A stretch of 7,767 nt of DNA from Flavobacteriales bacterium (GTDB lineage: Bacteria; Bacteroidota; Bacteroidia; Flavobacteriales_D; Sanyastnellaceae), in assembly GCA_947460525.1 (NCBI GenBank), contig CANHIV010000033.1, positions 1-7,767 of the forward strand, given 5' to 3'. The notes under the pieces were generated by a model. That model was given only the letters and a program-made list of their open reading frames with translations, did not search any database and was not told the DNA's origin. This document shows positions 1 to 6,484 of this stretch, one piece after another. The first letter of the stretch is position 1. Each line of letters starts with the position of its first letter. The position numbers and the translations under genes were made by a program.

Positions 1-53
1 CACGACCCTCAGAACCACAATCTGATGCTCTAACCAACTGAGCTAAGACCACC
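1..53 (-). tRNA. tRNA-His (GUG), partial, 3' end beyond the window
   Basis: Read on the minus strand, the segment folds as the 5' two thirds of a tRNA. It has the extra G-1 typical of tRNA-His followed by acceptor strand GTGGTCT, then T8 A9, D-arm GCTC...GAGC with the loop AGTTGGTTA, anticodon stem TCAGA/TCTGA and loop TTGTGGT. Anticodon positions 34-36 read GTG, which decodes histidine. The variable loop GGGTC and the first bases of the T-stem end at the window edge; the T-loop, the 3' acceptor strand and the CCA end are missing only because the window stops. It lies on the same strand as bshB1, 51 nt downstream of that gene. Confidence 0.95.
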
Positions 54-66
54 GTGTAAGCGGGTG

Positions 67-98
67 CAAAGAAAATACATAAATCTGCTTCTTCAAAA
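67..98 (-). promoter_or_regulatory. Probable promoter of tRNA-His (Bacteroidota -33/-7 type)
   Basis: On the minus strand TTTTG (98-94) is followed after exactly 19 nt by TTTCTTTG (74-67). This matches the Bacteroidota consensus TTG / TAnnTTTG at all but one defined base (T for A) with good spacing. Transcription would start about 7 nt further on, shortly before the tRNA 5' end at 53. The promoter sits right behind the bshB1 stop, so the tRNA can be transcribed independently of that gene. The assignment is from pattern and position only. Confidence 0.55.
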
Positions 99-104
99 TT
101 TTTT

Positions 105-812
105 TTACACCAAATCAAAAAGATTCTTCACGCCCAAGGTTCTGCCTACTTGAAATCCCTCTGCCAAGGTCATTCCAGCGGGTCGGCCAAAGTCTATAGC
201 GCGGGCTTTTAGGTATTCAAAAAATCCCTCTCCTGAAATGGGCGTTTCGGGTTCTTTTGAATTGGGGTCAAAGAATTGACTTCTGTACGCCATTAAAGCA
301 TCCATTTTTACTTTCCAAAAAGCGGTGACATCTACAACAAAATCAGGTTCATTGTAAAAATCTTGATTGAAATGATATACCGCTTTGGGTCGCCATATCC
401 CTGATCCTGGGATTTTATTTAATCCACTGAAGAAGCAAGCGTCACTTACCAACTTGGCCGCACGAGCATGGTCCGGATGACGGTCTTTCAAAGCATTTGT
501 GAGAACGATCTCTGGTTGGTACTTCCGAACCACCTCAATAATTTGAAGCAACGATTCATCATCGTACTTAAAAAATCCATCGCGCATACACAAATTCTCT
601 CTAAACTGGACGCCCAGGATCTGACGGGCATTCTCTGCTTCAATCAATCGCAAAGGTCCAGAGCCGCGACTTCCCAACTCTCCTTGTGTCAAATCAACGA
701 TGGCCACCGACTTTCCTTCCGCTAGGTGTTTGGCCACTGTGCCTCCTGCAGAAATTTCTACATCATCAGGATGAGCCGCTATGGCCAAAATGTCAACTTT
801 GAATTCATTCAT
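105..812 (-). CDS. bshB1: Bacillithiol biosynthesis deacetylase BshB1 (LmbE/PIG-L family)
   Basis: A 235-aa zinc-dependent deacetylase that should remove the acetyl group from GlcNAc-malate to give GlcN-malate, the second step of bacillithiol synthesis, in the cytoplasm. Seen: AHPDDVE at residues 13-19 (zinc ligands His14 and Asp17 by family analogy), GELGSRG near 44-50, and RHPDH at 111-115 with His112 and His115 in the catalytic/zinc positions. Length is normal for BshB1. The reading frame stays open upstream to an ATG at 890, but I place the start at 812 because the extra 26 residues are Lys/Tyr-rich and unlike the family, they would cross the promoter box at 824-817, and the family sequence begins with the short MNEFKVDILA strand. 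The gene diverges from the M23 peptidase gene. Neither bshA nor bshC is in the window. Other LmbE deacetylases are possible but less likely given GSRG and the C-terminal AEGFQVGR region. Confidence 0.9.
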   Translation of the reverse strand: MNEFKVDILAIAAHPDDVEISAGGTVAKHLAEGKSVAIVDLTQGELGSRGSGPLRLIEAENARQILGVQFRENLCMRDGFFKYDDESLLQIIEVVRKYQPEIVLTNALKDRHPDHARAAKLVSDACFFSGLNKIPGSGIWRPKAVYHFNQDFYNEPDFVVDVTAFWKVKMDALMAYRSQFFDPNSKEPETPISGEGFFEYLKARAIDFGRPAGMTLAEGFQVGRTLGVKNLFDLV

Positions 813-827
813 GCTACAAAAATAGGT
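812..827. repeat. Left copy of a perfect 16-bp inverted repeat
   Basis: TGCTACAAAAATAGGT here is the exact reverse complement of 890-905; the copies are separated by 62 nt. Each copy holds the -7 box and the bases up to the start codon of one of the two divergent genes. The match is longer than the promoter consensus needs. Confidence 0.85.
817..824 (-). promoter_or_regulatory. -7 promoter box of bshB1, near-leaderless
   Basis: TATTTTTG on the minus strand fits TAnnTTTG exactly and ends only 4 nt before the ATG at 812, so transcription would start at or next to the start codon. No well-spaced TTG -33 element is visible; the nearest TTG (841-839) is only 14 nt upstream of the box. The box is part of the 16-bp sequence repeated in inverted orientation at 890-905. 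Confidence 0.5.
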
Positions 828-868
828 GTTTTCATTAACAATGATTTGAAGGTAACTCTTCTTCTTGA

Positions 869-900
869 TTGCAGAATAAGATTTTCTCAACCTATTTTTG
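869..900 (+). promoter_or_regulatory. Probable promoter of the M23/LysM peptidase gene
   Basis: TTG at 869-871 is followed after 21 nt by TATTTTTG at 893-900, an exact TAnnTTTG match with allowable spacing for the Bacteroidota housekeeping sigma factor. The ATG at 906 begins 5 nt after the box, so the mRNA should be leaderless or nearly so. This promoter may also feed the carotenoid operon, since no terminator is seen between 1916 and 1966. Confidence 0.6.
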
Positions 901-905
901 TAGCA
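890..905. repeat. Right copy of a perfect 16-bp inverted repeat
   Basis: ACCTATTTTTGTAGCA is the inverted partner of 812-827. It ends directly before the ATG (906) of the M23/LysM peptidase gene, so both divergent genes have the same proximal promoter and leader bases. Confidence 0.85.
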
Positions 906-1916
906 ATGCGGAAATCACTACTAGCTGTACTTTGGATTTGCCTAACTACTACCGGATTTGGTCAAGTAGAATCCGCCATTGAACTAATGGAAGATTCCCT
1001 TCATTGGTTAAATCACTGCACCACTCTGATTACAGAACCCAGTGAAGAAGAAGAGGACAGCATCATTCAAGTTTCCTTGCTTCAACCGGCTCAGTTGATT
1101 TCTGAAGTTGACTTGAATTTATTTGATCACATATACACCTTTGAAGCCGCACCGCCCCTCGACTTGAAATTGGCCACATTTGAAGATTCATTGGATATTA
1201 TTCCTGGATATGAAATGGATGATCGATGGGACATGAAAATGATCCATCAAGTAGAAGAGCTGGAATGGGAAATGGATACGGTTCCCTTCTTGTTGGCCAT
1301 GGACAGTTGTGATTTCACGTTCCCCACTCAATACCCCAGAATCACCTCCCCTTTTGGTCCTCGCTGGGGACGAACGCACAAAGGTTTGGATTTAGGGTTA
1401 CGTACCGGAGAGCCCGTCGTTGCTGCGTTTGAAGGCATGGTTCGCATTTCACACTTCAGCCCGTCTTATGGAAACGTCGTTGTCATTAGACACAAAAACG
1501 GTTTGGAAACACTTTATGCCCACATGGAGGCCCGATTTGTTCAGCCCGGACAATGGATTCAAAACGGGCAGGTGATTGGTTTAGGGGGCAACACCGGTCG
1601 TTCTTTTGGCGCTCATCTTCATTTTGAAATTAGATTCAAAGGAAACGCCATCGATCCCGCATTGATTCTCAATGTGCCACAGGCTCAAATCAAAAGCCCT
1701 CTGTTTTTCCTGACCAAAACCACTGCAAAAGTTCCTCCTCCATCAGGAAAATCGAAAGCAAAATCAAAAAGTGGAAAATATCACAGCGTAAAGCGCGGAG
1801 AAACCTTATCTTCGATAGCTAGAAAGCACGGCACTTCGGTCAGCAAATTGTGTAAACTCAACAAACTTCGCCCAAGTTCAAAACTTAGAGTTGGACAAAA
1901 AGTGAGGGTTCGTTAA
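906..1916 (+). CDS. Secreted M23 (LytM-type) metallopeptidase with C-terminal LysM domain
   Basis: A 336-aa protein predicted to cut peptidoglycan cross-bridges outside the inner membrane. A signal peptide spans about residues 1-20 (MRKSLLAVLW followed by a hydrophobic stretch ending GFGQ). Residues 20-135 are acidic and without a domain I recognise. The M23 domain covers about 140-255: HKGLDLG holds the zinc ligands His158 and Asp162, YAHM supplies His206, and HLHFE supplies His237 and His239, so the active site is complete. A Lys/Ser-rich linker (about 278-290) leads to one LysM domain (about 292-335) that should bind peptidoglycan glycans. I chose ATG 906 because it starts the signal peptide and follows the promoter; the frame is open to 726, but that extension overlaps bshB1 and would bury the signal peptide. 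The exact bond cut cannot be told. Confidence 0.9.
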   Translation: MRKSLLAVLWICLTTTGFGQVESAIELMEDSLHWLNHCTTLITEPSEEEEDSIIQVSLLQPAQLISEVDLNLFDHIYTFEAAPPLDLKLATFEDSLDIIPGYEMDDRWDMKMIHQVEELEWEMDTVPFLLAMDSCDFTFPTQYPRITSPFGPRWGRTHKGLDLGLRTGEPVVAAFEGMVRISHFSPSYGNVVVIRHKNGLETLYAHMEARFVQPGQWIQNGQVIGLGGNTGRSFGAHLHFEIRFKGNAIDPALILNVPQAQIKSPLFFLTKTTAKVPPPSGKSKAKSKSGKYHSVKRGETLSSIARKHGTSVSKLCKLNKLRPSSKLRVGQKVRVR

Positions 1917-1965
1917 TTTTCATTCATCTTCTGAACAACTTCCCTACTTTTTTGTTTAACAGAAC

Positions 1966-3447
1966 GTGGGGAATACTACAACAAAACATATCGCTGTTAT
2001 CGGGTCCGGATTTAGTGGCCTTGCCGCTGCGTGTACATTGGCGCAGAAAGGTTTTAAAGTAACTGTACTTGAAAAAAACGAAAAAGCCGGTGGTCGTGGG
2101 CGAAGCTTTTCGGCGGAAGGATTTGTCTTTGACATGGGGCCCAGTTGGTATTGGATGCCCGAAGTAATGGAAGAGTTCTTTCAATCATTTGGCAAAAGCA
2201 CCGCTGATTATTACACACTCAAGAGGCTCGATCCAGGTTATCGCGTTTTTCTAAAAGACGAACAACTCGATGTATCTGCAGAGATGCATAAAATACAATC
2301 TTTGTTTGAAGGTATTGAGCCCGGCGCAGGCAAGGCCCTCGCTAAGTTCATGGATGAGGCGAAAGAAAAGTACACCGCTGGAATGGGCAAATTTGTAAGA
2401 AAACCTGCCCACTCTTTCACTGAGTTTGCCGAGTTAGACTTACTCAAAGCCCTATTTAAAATACAATTGTTCTCGGATATGCGCAGTCATCTGCGCAGCC
2501 ATTTCAAAAGTCCCTTATTGCTCCAACTTTTGGAATTTCCCGTTTTGTTTTTGGGTGCCAAACCTTCTAAAACACCAGCGCTATATAGCCTAATGAATTA
2601 TGCCGACTTGGAATTGGGTACTTGGTATCCAATGGGGGGAATGGCAAAAGTTCCCGAGGCCATGCTTGAACTGGCTCAATCGCTTGGTGTGCAAGTTATC
2701 ACCAATCAAAACGTTACCGGATTTGAATTTGAAGACAACGAAATTTCTGCTGTAAAAACGCAAAATCAAACCTATATCGTAGATGGTGTCATCGCAAGTG
2801 CAGATTATCATCATGTTGAACAAACCCTACTTCCCAAGAAATACAGACAATATGATGAAGCCTATTGGGAAAAGCGAACCATGTCGCCATCCTCTTTGCT
2901 ATTCTATGTTGGTTTGAACGAAAAAGTTCCCGGTCTTGAACACCACAATTTATTTTTTGAAAATTCTTTTGATGTTCATGCACAAGAAATCTATGACCAT
3001 CCGCAATGGCCATCCAATCCATTGTTCTATCTGTGCTGCCCTTCTAAAACCGACAAAACCGTAGCACCAGAAAACGGTGAAAATATGTTTTTCCTTATCC
3101 CTGTAGCACCTGGATTGCAATCAACAGATGAGTTGAGAGAACATTATTGGAATCTAATGTGCAATGCCGTGCAGAGAAGAACGGGCACGGACATCCGCAA
3201 CCATGTCGTGTACAAACGCAGCTTTGCACACGAGGAGTTTCAATCAGAATACAATTCATTTAAAGGCAATGCCTATGGCCTCGCCAATACTTTGATGCAA
3301 ACGGCCTTCTTAAAACCAAAAATGAAGAGCAAACAATTAAAAAATTTATATTACGCTGGACAATTGACTGTGCCCGGTCCAGGAATGCCTCCTGGAATCA
3401 TCAGTGGACAATTGGCTGCGGAAGAGTTATCCCAACAACTTAATTAA
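1966..3447 (+). CDS. crtI: Phytoene desaturase (CrtI type)
   Basis: A 493-aa FAD-dependent carotenoid desaturase expected to convert phytoene to lycopene at the membrane. The N-terminus has the Rossmann dinucleotide motif GSGFSG (13-18) with an acidic Glu36 at the end of the second strand, then AGGRGRSF and the DMGPSWYWMP stretch (about 56-65) typical of Bacteroidota CrtI. The C-terminus has the family signature around AGQLTVPGPGMPPGIISG (464-481). Length is normal. The start is GTG at 1966: an in-frame stop at 1957-1959 rules out any earlier start, and the Rossmann strand starts only seven residues in. It is the first gene of the carotenoid operon; crtB follows 9 nt after its stop. The number of desaturation steps cannot be proven from sequence, but the cyclase downstream implies lycopene. 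Confidence 0.93.
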   Translation: MGNTTTKHIAVIGSGFSGLAAACTLAQKGFKVTVLEKNEKAGGRGRSFSAEGFVFDMGPSWYWMPEVMEEFFQSFGKSTADYYTLKRLDPGYRVFLKDEQLDVSAEMHKIQSLFEGIEPGAGKALAKFMDEAKEKYTAGMGKFVRKPAHSFTEFAELDLLKALFKIQLFSDMRSHLRSHFKSPLLLQLLEFPVLFLGAKPSKTPALYSLMNYADLELGTWYPMGGMAKVPEAMLELAQSLGVQVITNQNVTGFEFEDNEISAVKTQNQTYIVDGVIASADYHHVEQTLLPKKYRQYDEAYWEKRTMSPSSLLFYVGLNEKVPGLEHHNLFFENSFDVHAQEIYDHPQWPSNPLFYLCCPSKTDKTVAPENGENMFFLIPVAPGLQSTDELREHYWNLMCNAVQRRTGTDIRNHVVYKRSFAHEEFQSEYNSFKGNAYGLANTLMQTAFLKPKMKSKQLKNLYYAGQLTVPGPGMPPGIISGQLAAEELSQQLN

Positions 3448-3456
3448 GCCTTGAAC

Positions 3457-4299
3457 ATGAACAACAAAAGTCTATTCGATCAAATCTCTGTTCAATGCAG
3501 CAGAATCACGACGTTGAAATATTCGACCAGTTTCAGCTTGGGCATTAGAACGCTTTCAGCCGAATTCCGTGATCCCATTTATGCCATCTATGGCTACGTG
3601 CGATTTGCAGATGAAATTGTCGACACCTTTCATGGATACAATCAAGCATACTTACTCGAGAAATTTAGAGCGGACACCGTTGAGGCCATTGAGATGAAGA
3701 TCTCGCTCAACCCTATTCTCAACGCCTTTCAAGAAGTTGTTCATCGTTACAATATCGAGTGGGATCTTGTGGACACCTTTCTAAAAAGCATGGAAATGGA
3801 CTTGGACGATCGCGTTTATGACCAAAAGGAATATGAAACCTACATCCTAGGATCAGCTGAGGTGGTTGGCTTAATGTGCCTGCGCGTTTTCACAAGAGGT
3901 AACCACGAGCAATACCAAATGCTAAAACCCTCTGCAATGCGATTAGGTGCTGCCTTTCAAAAAATCAATTTCTTGAGAGATCTGAAAAACGACTACGAAG
4001 TTTTGGGCCGTGTTTATTTCCCAGGAATTGACCTTACCCACTTTGATGACAACACGAAAAAGTTGTTAGAGAAAGAAATTGAAGCGGATTTCAGGGAAGC
4101 TTATAAAGGCATCGTTCAATTGCCAAAAGAAGCCCGATATGGCGTTTACTTGGCCTACACCTACTACGTTAGACTGTTTGAGAAGATACGTTTGTTGCCT
4201 GCATCTGTTTTGATGACAGAGCGTGTGCGTATTCCCAATCCTAAGAAATTAACTTTGATGTTTGGTTCCTACTTAAAACACAATTTCAATTTGTTGTAA
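3457..4299 (+). CDS. crtB: Phytoene synthase (CrtB)
   Basis: A 280-aa head-to-head prenyl synthase of the squalene/phytoene synthase family, joining two GGPP to phytoene through prephytoene diphosphate. Seen: the first aspartate-rich motif DEIVD (Asp52-Asp56) after YGYVRFA, and the second, DLKND (Asp175-Asp179), in the NFLRDLKNDYEVLGRVYFP region; these bind magnesium and diphosphate. Length is typical of Bacteroidota CrtB. I prefer ATG 3457; a TTG two codons earlier (3451) is in frame but unneeded. It lies 9 nt after crtI, and its stop TAA shares its last A with the ATG of the next gene, which suggests translational coupling. Diapophytoene or squalene synthase is possible in principle, but the neighbouring cyclase and hydroxylase favour a C40 product. 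Confidence 0.93.
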   Translation: MNNKSLFDQISVQCSRITTLKYSTSFSLGIRTLSAEFRDPIYAIYGYVRFADEIVDTFHGYNQAYLLEKFRADTVEAIEMKISLNPILNAFQEVVHRYNIEWDLVDTFLKSMEMDLDDRVYDQKEYETYILGSAEVVGLMCLRVFTRGNHEQYQMLKPSAMRLGAAFQKINFLRDLKNDYEVLGRVYFPGIDLTHFDDNTKKLLEKEIEADFREAYKGIVQLPKEARYGVYLAYTYYVRLFEKIRLLPASVLMTERVRIPNPKKLTLMFGSYLKHNFNLL

Positions 4300-4781
4300 T
4301 GTGCCGTTTTGTTTTCCTATTTCTTTTGTGCCTATCATTCATTGCCGGAGATCATCCGCGTGATCAATGGTTTGGTCTGAATAGCAAAGAAAACAAAGCC
4401 AAGTTTGTTCAATCTTGCGCTGCCATAAATGCGACGTCCAGTATTGATAAAGCTTATTGCGCAGCAAGTAAAATGATTCAGGCTGATCTATCTTACTTAC
4501 CTACCGAACAACTGCGCCTATTTAATCAGGGGAAAGAGGATTTGGAGAAGTGTATTCAACTCGACCCCTGGAATACGGAAATTAGATTTATCCGTCTCAC
4601 CCTACAATGTCAATCTCCTTGGTTCTTGGGGTACCATGACCAAATAGAAGAAGACACGAAAATCATCATAGATCACTTAAATTTGGGGTACATCCAAAAG
4701 CAAAATCCATATTGGAAAAAGGCCTTGGAATTTATTCGCTTGCAAGATCGAATTCCTGCATCCTTGAAAAACAAATTGTAA
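4299..4781 (+). CDS. Unnamed exported protein within the carotenoid operon
   Basis: A 160-aa protein with no named function that I recognise. Residues 1-17 are a hydrophobic signal-like segment (FVFLFLLCLSFIAG) without a convincing lipobox at Cys11, so export to the periplasm is likely. The rest is predicted helical. Residues 78-103 resemble one TPR-like helical hairpin (EDLEKCIQLDPWNTEIRFIR), followed by WFLGYHDQIEEDT (108-120). Four cysteines remain after the signal (40, 54, 85, 104), so two disulfides are possible. The ATG overlaps the crtB stop by one base and idi starts 1 nt after its stop, so it is embedded in the operon and probably translated with it. From memory, small proteins with a similar LDPxNxEIRFxR...FLGY core occur in other Bacteroidota, but I cannot verify this here. 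A role in carotenoid handling is inferred from position only. Confidence 0.8.
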   Translation: MCRFVFLFLLCLSFIAGDHPRDQWFGLNSKENKAKFVQSCAAINATSSIDKAYCAASKMIQADLSYLPTEQLRLFNQGKEDLEKCIQLDPWNTEIRFIRLTLQCQSPWFLGYHDQIEEDTKIIIDHLNLGYIQKQNPYWKKALEFIRLQDRIPASLKNKL

Positions 4782-4782
4782 C

Positions 4783-5313
4783 ATGCAAGAAGTTATACTA
4801 GTCACCGAAAACGATGCAGAAGTTGGACGCTGCGAAAAAATGTATGCACATGAGCAAGGGCTCTTGCATCGTGCATTTTCCATTTTTCTTTTTAACACAA
4901 ATGGCGACATGCTTTTGCACAAAAGAGCACTGGAGAAATACCATAGTGGTGGATTGTGGACCAATGCATGCTGCTCTCATCCTGCACCAGACGTCCCAAT
5001 TGAATTGAGCCTGCAAGAAAGACTGCAATTCGAAATGGGCATGCAATGTCCCCTTTCTCATGCGTTTGAGTTCGTTTACAAGGCCCATTTGGACCACGGT
5101 ATGATCGAACATGAATTTGATCATGTGTTCATTGGTGTGACCGATGCGCTTCCTGAACCCAATCCAAAAGAAGTAGCCGAATGGCAATATTTCAATCTTG
5201 AAGATTTGCACCAAATGATCGAAAAGCATCCTGAAAATTTCACCGCTTGGTTTAAAATTGCATTGCCCAAAGTGGTCAAGCACATTGAAAATTATCCAAT
5301 ATGGGTGGCCTAA
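4783..5313 (+). CDS. idi: Isopentenyl-diphosphate delta-isomerase, type 1
   Basis: A 176-aa Nudix-fold enzyme interconverting IPP and DMAPP, balancing the two C5 units needed to make GGPP for crtB. By comparison with the E. coli enzyme, the metal ligands are His23, His29, His66, Glu109 and Glu111, the catalytic cysteine is Cys64 in TNACCSHP (60-67), and the catalytic glutamate lies in IEHEFDHV (108-115). Glu84 in the degenerate Nudix helix (RLQFEMG) matches the second magnesium site. Every key residue is present and the length is normal for the short bacterial form. It begins 1 nt after the stop of the unnamed exported gene and its end overlaps crtZ by 13 nt, so it is certainly part of the operon. 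Its presence points to isoprenoid supply as a controlled step of pigment production. Confidence 0.95.
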   Translation: MQEVILVTENDAEVGRCEKMYAHEQGLLHRAFSIFLFNTNGDMLLHKRALEKYHSGGLWTNACCSHPAPDVPIELSLQERLQFEMGMQCPLSHAFEFVYKAHLDHGMIEHEFDHVFIGVTDALPEPNPKEVAEWQYFNLEDLHQMIEKHPENFTAWFKIALPKVVKHIENYPIWVA

Positions 5314-5756
5314 TAACACTAATGACATTCTTGGCCATGGAAGGCATGGCTTGGTTGACGCACCGATTTGTTATGCACGGTTGGATGTGGTATTTCCATG
5401 AAGATCATCATCGCCCGCACAACAAAAAAATTGAAAGGAACGATATTTTCTTTTTGATCTATGCCATACCCAGTTGGTTACTCATCATGTTTGGAATGAT
5501 GAATGGAAATGATTTCAAGTTGTACATCGGCTTGGGTATCTTGTTCTATGGCATTGCCTATTTCTTGGTCCATGAAGTATTGATCCACCGCCGACTCAAA
5601 TGGTTTGACAACATCGACAATTGGTATTTTAGAGCGATAAGAAAAGCCCACAAGGTTCACCATAAAAATATGGAAAAGGAAGAAGGGAAATGCTTTGGCA
5701 TGTTGTGGGTTCCATTGAAATATTACAAAGACGCGCACAAAGCCAGTAACGCTTAA
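5301..5756 (+). CDS. crtZ: Beta-carotene 3-hydroxylase (CrtZ)
   Basis: A 151-aa membrane di-iron hydroxylase of the fatty acid hydroxylase superfamily, hydroxylating both rings of beta-carotene to give zeaxanthin. All histidine boxes are seen: HRFVMH (21-26), HEDHH (33-37), HEVLIH (91-96) and HKVHH (117-121). Hydrophobic helices lie at about 4-18, 50-67 and 74-92. The start at 5301 overlaps the end of idi by 13 nt in another frame; an in-frame ATG at 5322, 8 nt after the idi stop, is the alternative and would remove 7 residues of the first helix, so I prefer 5301. The stop TAA shares its last A with the ATG of the next gene. The short length fits CrtZ rather than a sterol desaturase-like hydroxylase. 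Confidence 0.93.
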   Translation: MGGLITLMTFLAMEGMAWLTHRFVMHGWMWYFHEDHHRPHNKKIERNDIFFLIYAIPSWLLIMFGMMNGNDFKLYIGLGILFYGIAYFLVHEVLIHRRLKWFDNIDNWYFRAIRKAHKVHHKNMEKEEGKCFGMLWVPLKYYKDAHKASNA

Positions 5757-6484
5757 TGCTGGGACATTCCACATATTTGTTCGTTCTGGGCATCACCTTT
5801 ATCGCTCCATTTATTTTGGGCTTTCATCCCAGCGTCGCATTCAATCGACAATGGCAAAAAATACTCCGAGGTATCTTTTGGATTGCATTGCTATACCTTC
5901 CTTGGGATATGCTAAAAACATATTTTGGTGTTTGGTCTTTTAACGACGCGTACATCAGCGGAATCTTTTTAACCAACTTGCCATTGGAAGAGGTGCTTTT
6001 CTTTGTTGCCACACCCTTTGCCTGTTTGTTCTCGTACGCTTGCGTGCAGTATTATTGGCCAAAGCAAAGTACAGATACAGAAAGATTCAAAAAACCCGCA
6101 CTATGGGGGTTGATTACTTTAATCGTATTGGCTTTATTGGTATTGATGCAAAACATTACTGGATGGTATACCACCAGTGCGATTGTGGTGGCCATTGCCA
6201 TGAGTATCTGGGCTTATACCCAACTTTCAAAACGTCAATTCTTCCTCGGTTTATTGACTTGGGCGATGCTGCTTCTTCCCTTTTACATCTGCAACGGAAT
6301 TTTAACAGGTATAGCATTTTGGGAATATCCCTTTTGGAATACGGAAATGATCGACATTAAAGACGCCGTTGTCTTGTACAACAATGCAGAAAATGCCTCG
6401 ATAAGAATATGGTCTGTTCCTTTGGAGGACTTCTTTTATGGAATCGGATTTTATTGGATTTCCGTTCTCAATTGGGAACGTTAG
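5756..6484 (+). CDS. crtYcd: Lycopene beta-cyclase, fused CrtYc-CrtYd (heterodimer-derived) type
   Basis: A 242-aa integral membrane protein made of two related lycopene cyclase domains in one chain, converting lycopene to beta-carotene. The first half has YLPWDMLKTYFGVWSF (47-62) and the conserved TNLPLEEVLFF (73-83); the second half repeats the key motif as SVPLEDFFYG (220-229) after a GIAFWEYPFWN segment. About six to seven hydrophobic segments are visible (for example 6-23, 40-50, 79-98, 117-131, 141-155, 163-178). This is the CrtYc/CrtYd fold found split in actinobacteria, fused in some Bacteroidota and archaea, and fused to CrtB in fungi; it is unrelated to the FAD-binding CrtY. It starts on the last base of crtZ and is the last gene of the operon; its 3' end overlaps the opposing MORN gene by 4 nt. 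Confidence 0.88.
   Translation: MLGHSTYLFVLGITFIAPFILGFHPSVAFNRQWQKILRGIFWIALLYLPWDMLKTYFGVWSFNDAYISGIFLTNLPLEEVLFFVATPFACLFSYACVQYYWPKQSTDTERFKKPALWGLITLIVLALLVLMQNITGWYTTSAIVVAIAMSIWAYTQLSKRQFFLGLLTWAMLLLPFYICNGILTGIAFWEYPFWNTEMIDIKDAVVLYNNAENASIRIWSVPLEDFFYGIGFYWISVLNWER

Noticed and set aside
813..890. Longer N-terminus for bshB1 from the ATG at 890
   Set aside because: The added residues do not resemble the family and would run across the promoter box directly before the 812 start.
726..905. Longer N-terminus for the M23/LysM peptidase from 726
   Set aside because: It overlaps bshB1 and puts 60 residues before a clear signal peptide; the promoter lies just before 906.
4798..5328. Long open frame of 176 codons antisense to idi, nearly the same length as idi
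   Set aside because: It mirrors idi codon structure, shows no domain or motif, and idi has all its catalytic residues and fits the operon.
1966..6484. Light-driven pump or retinal pathway linked to the carotenoid genes
   Set aside because: No rhodopsin or beta-carotene dioxygenase (blh) sequence is present within the window.
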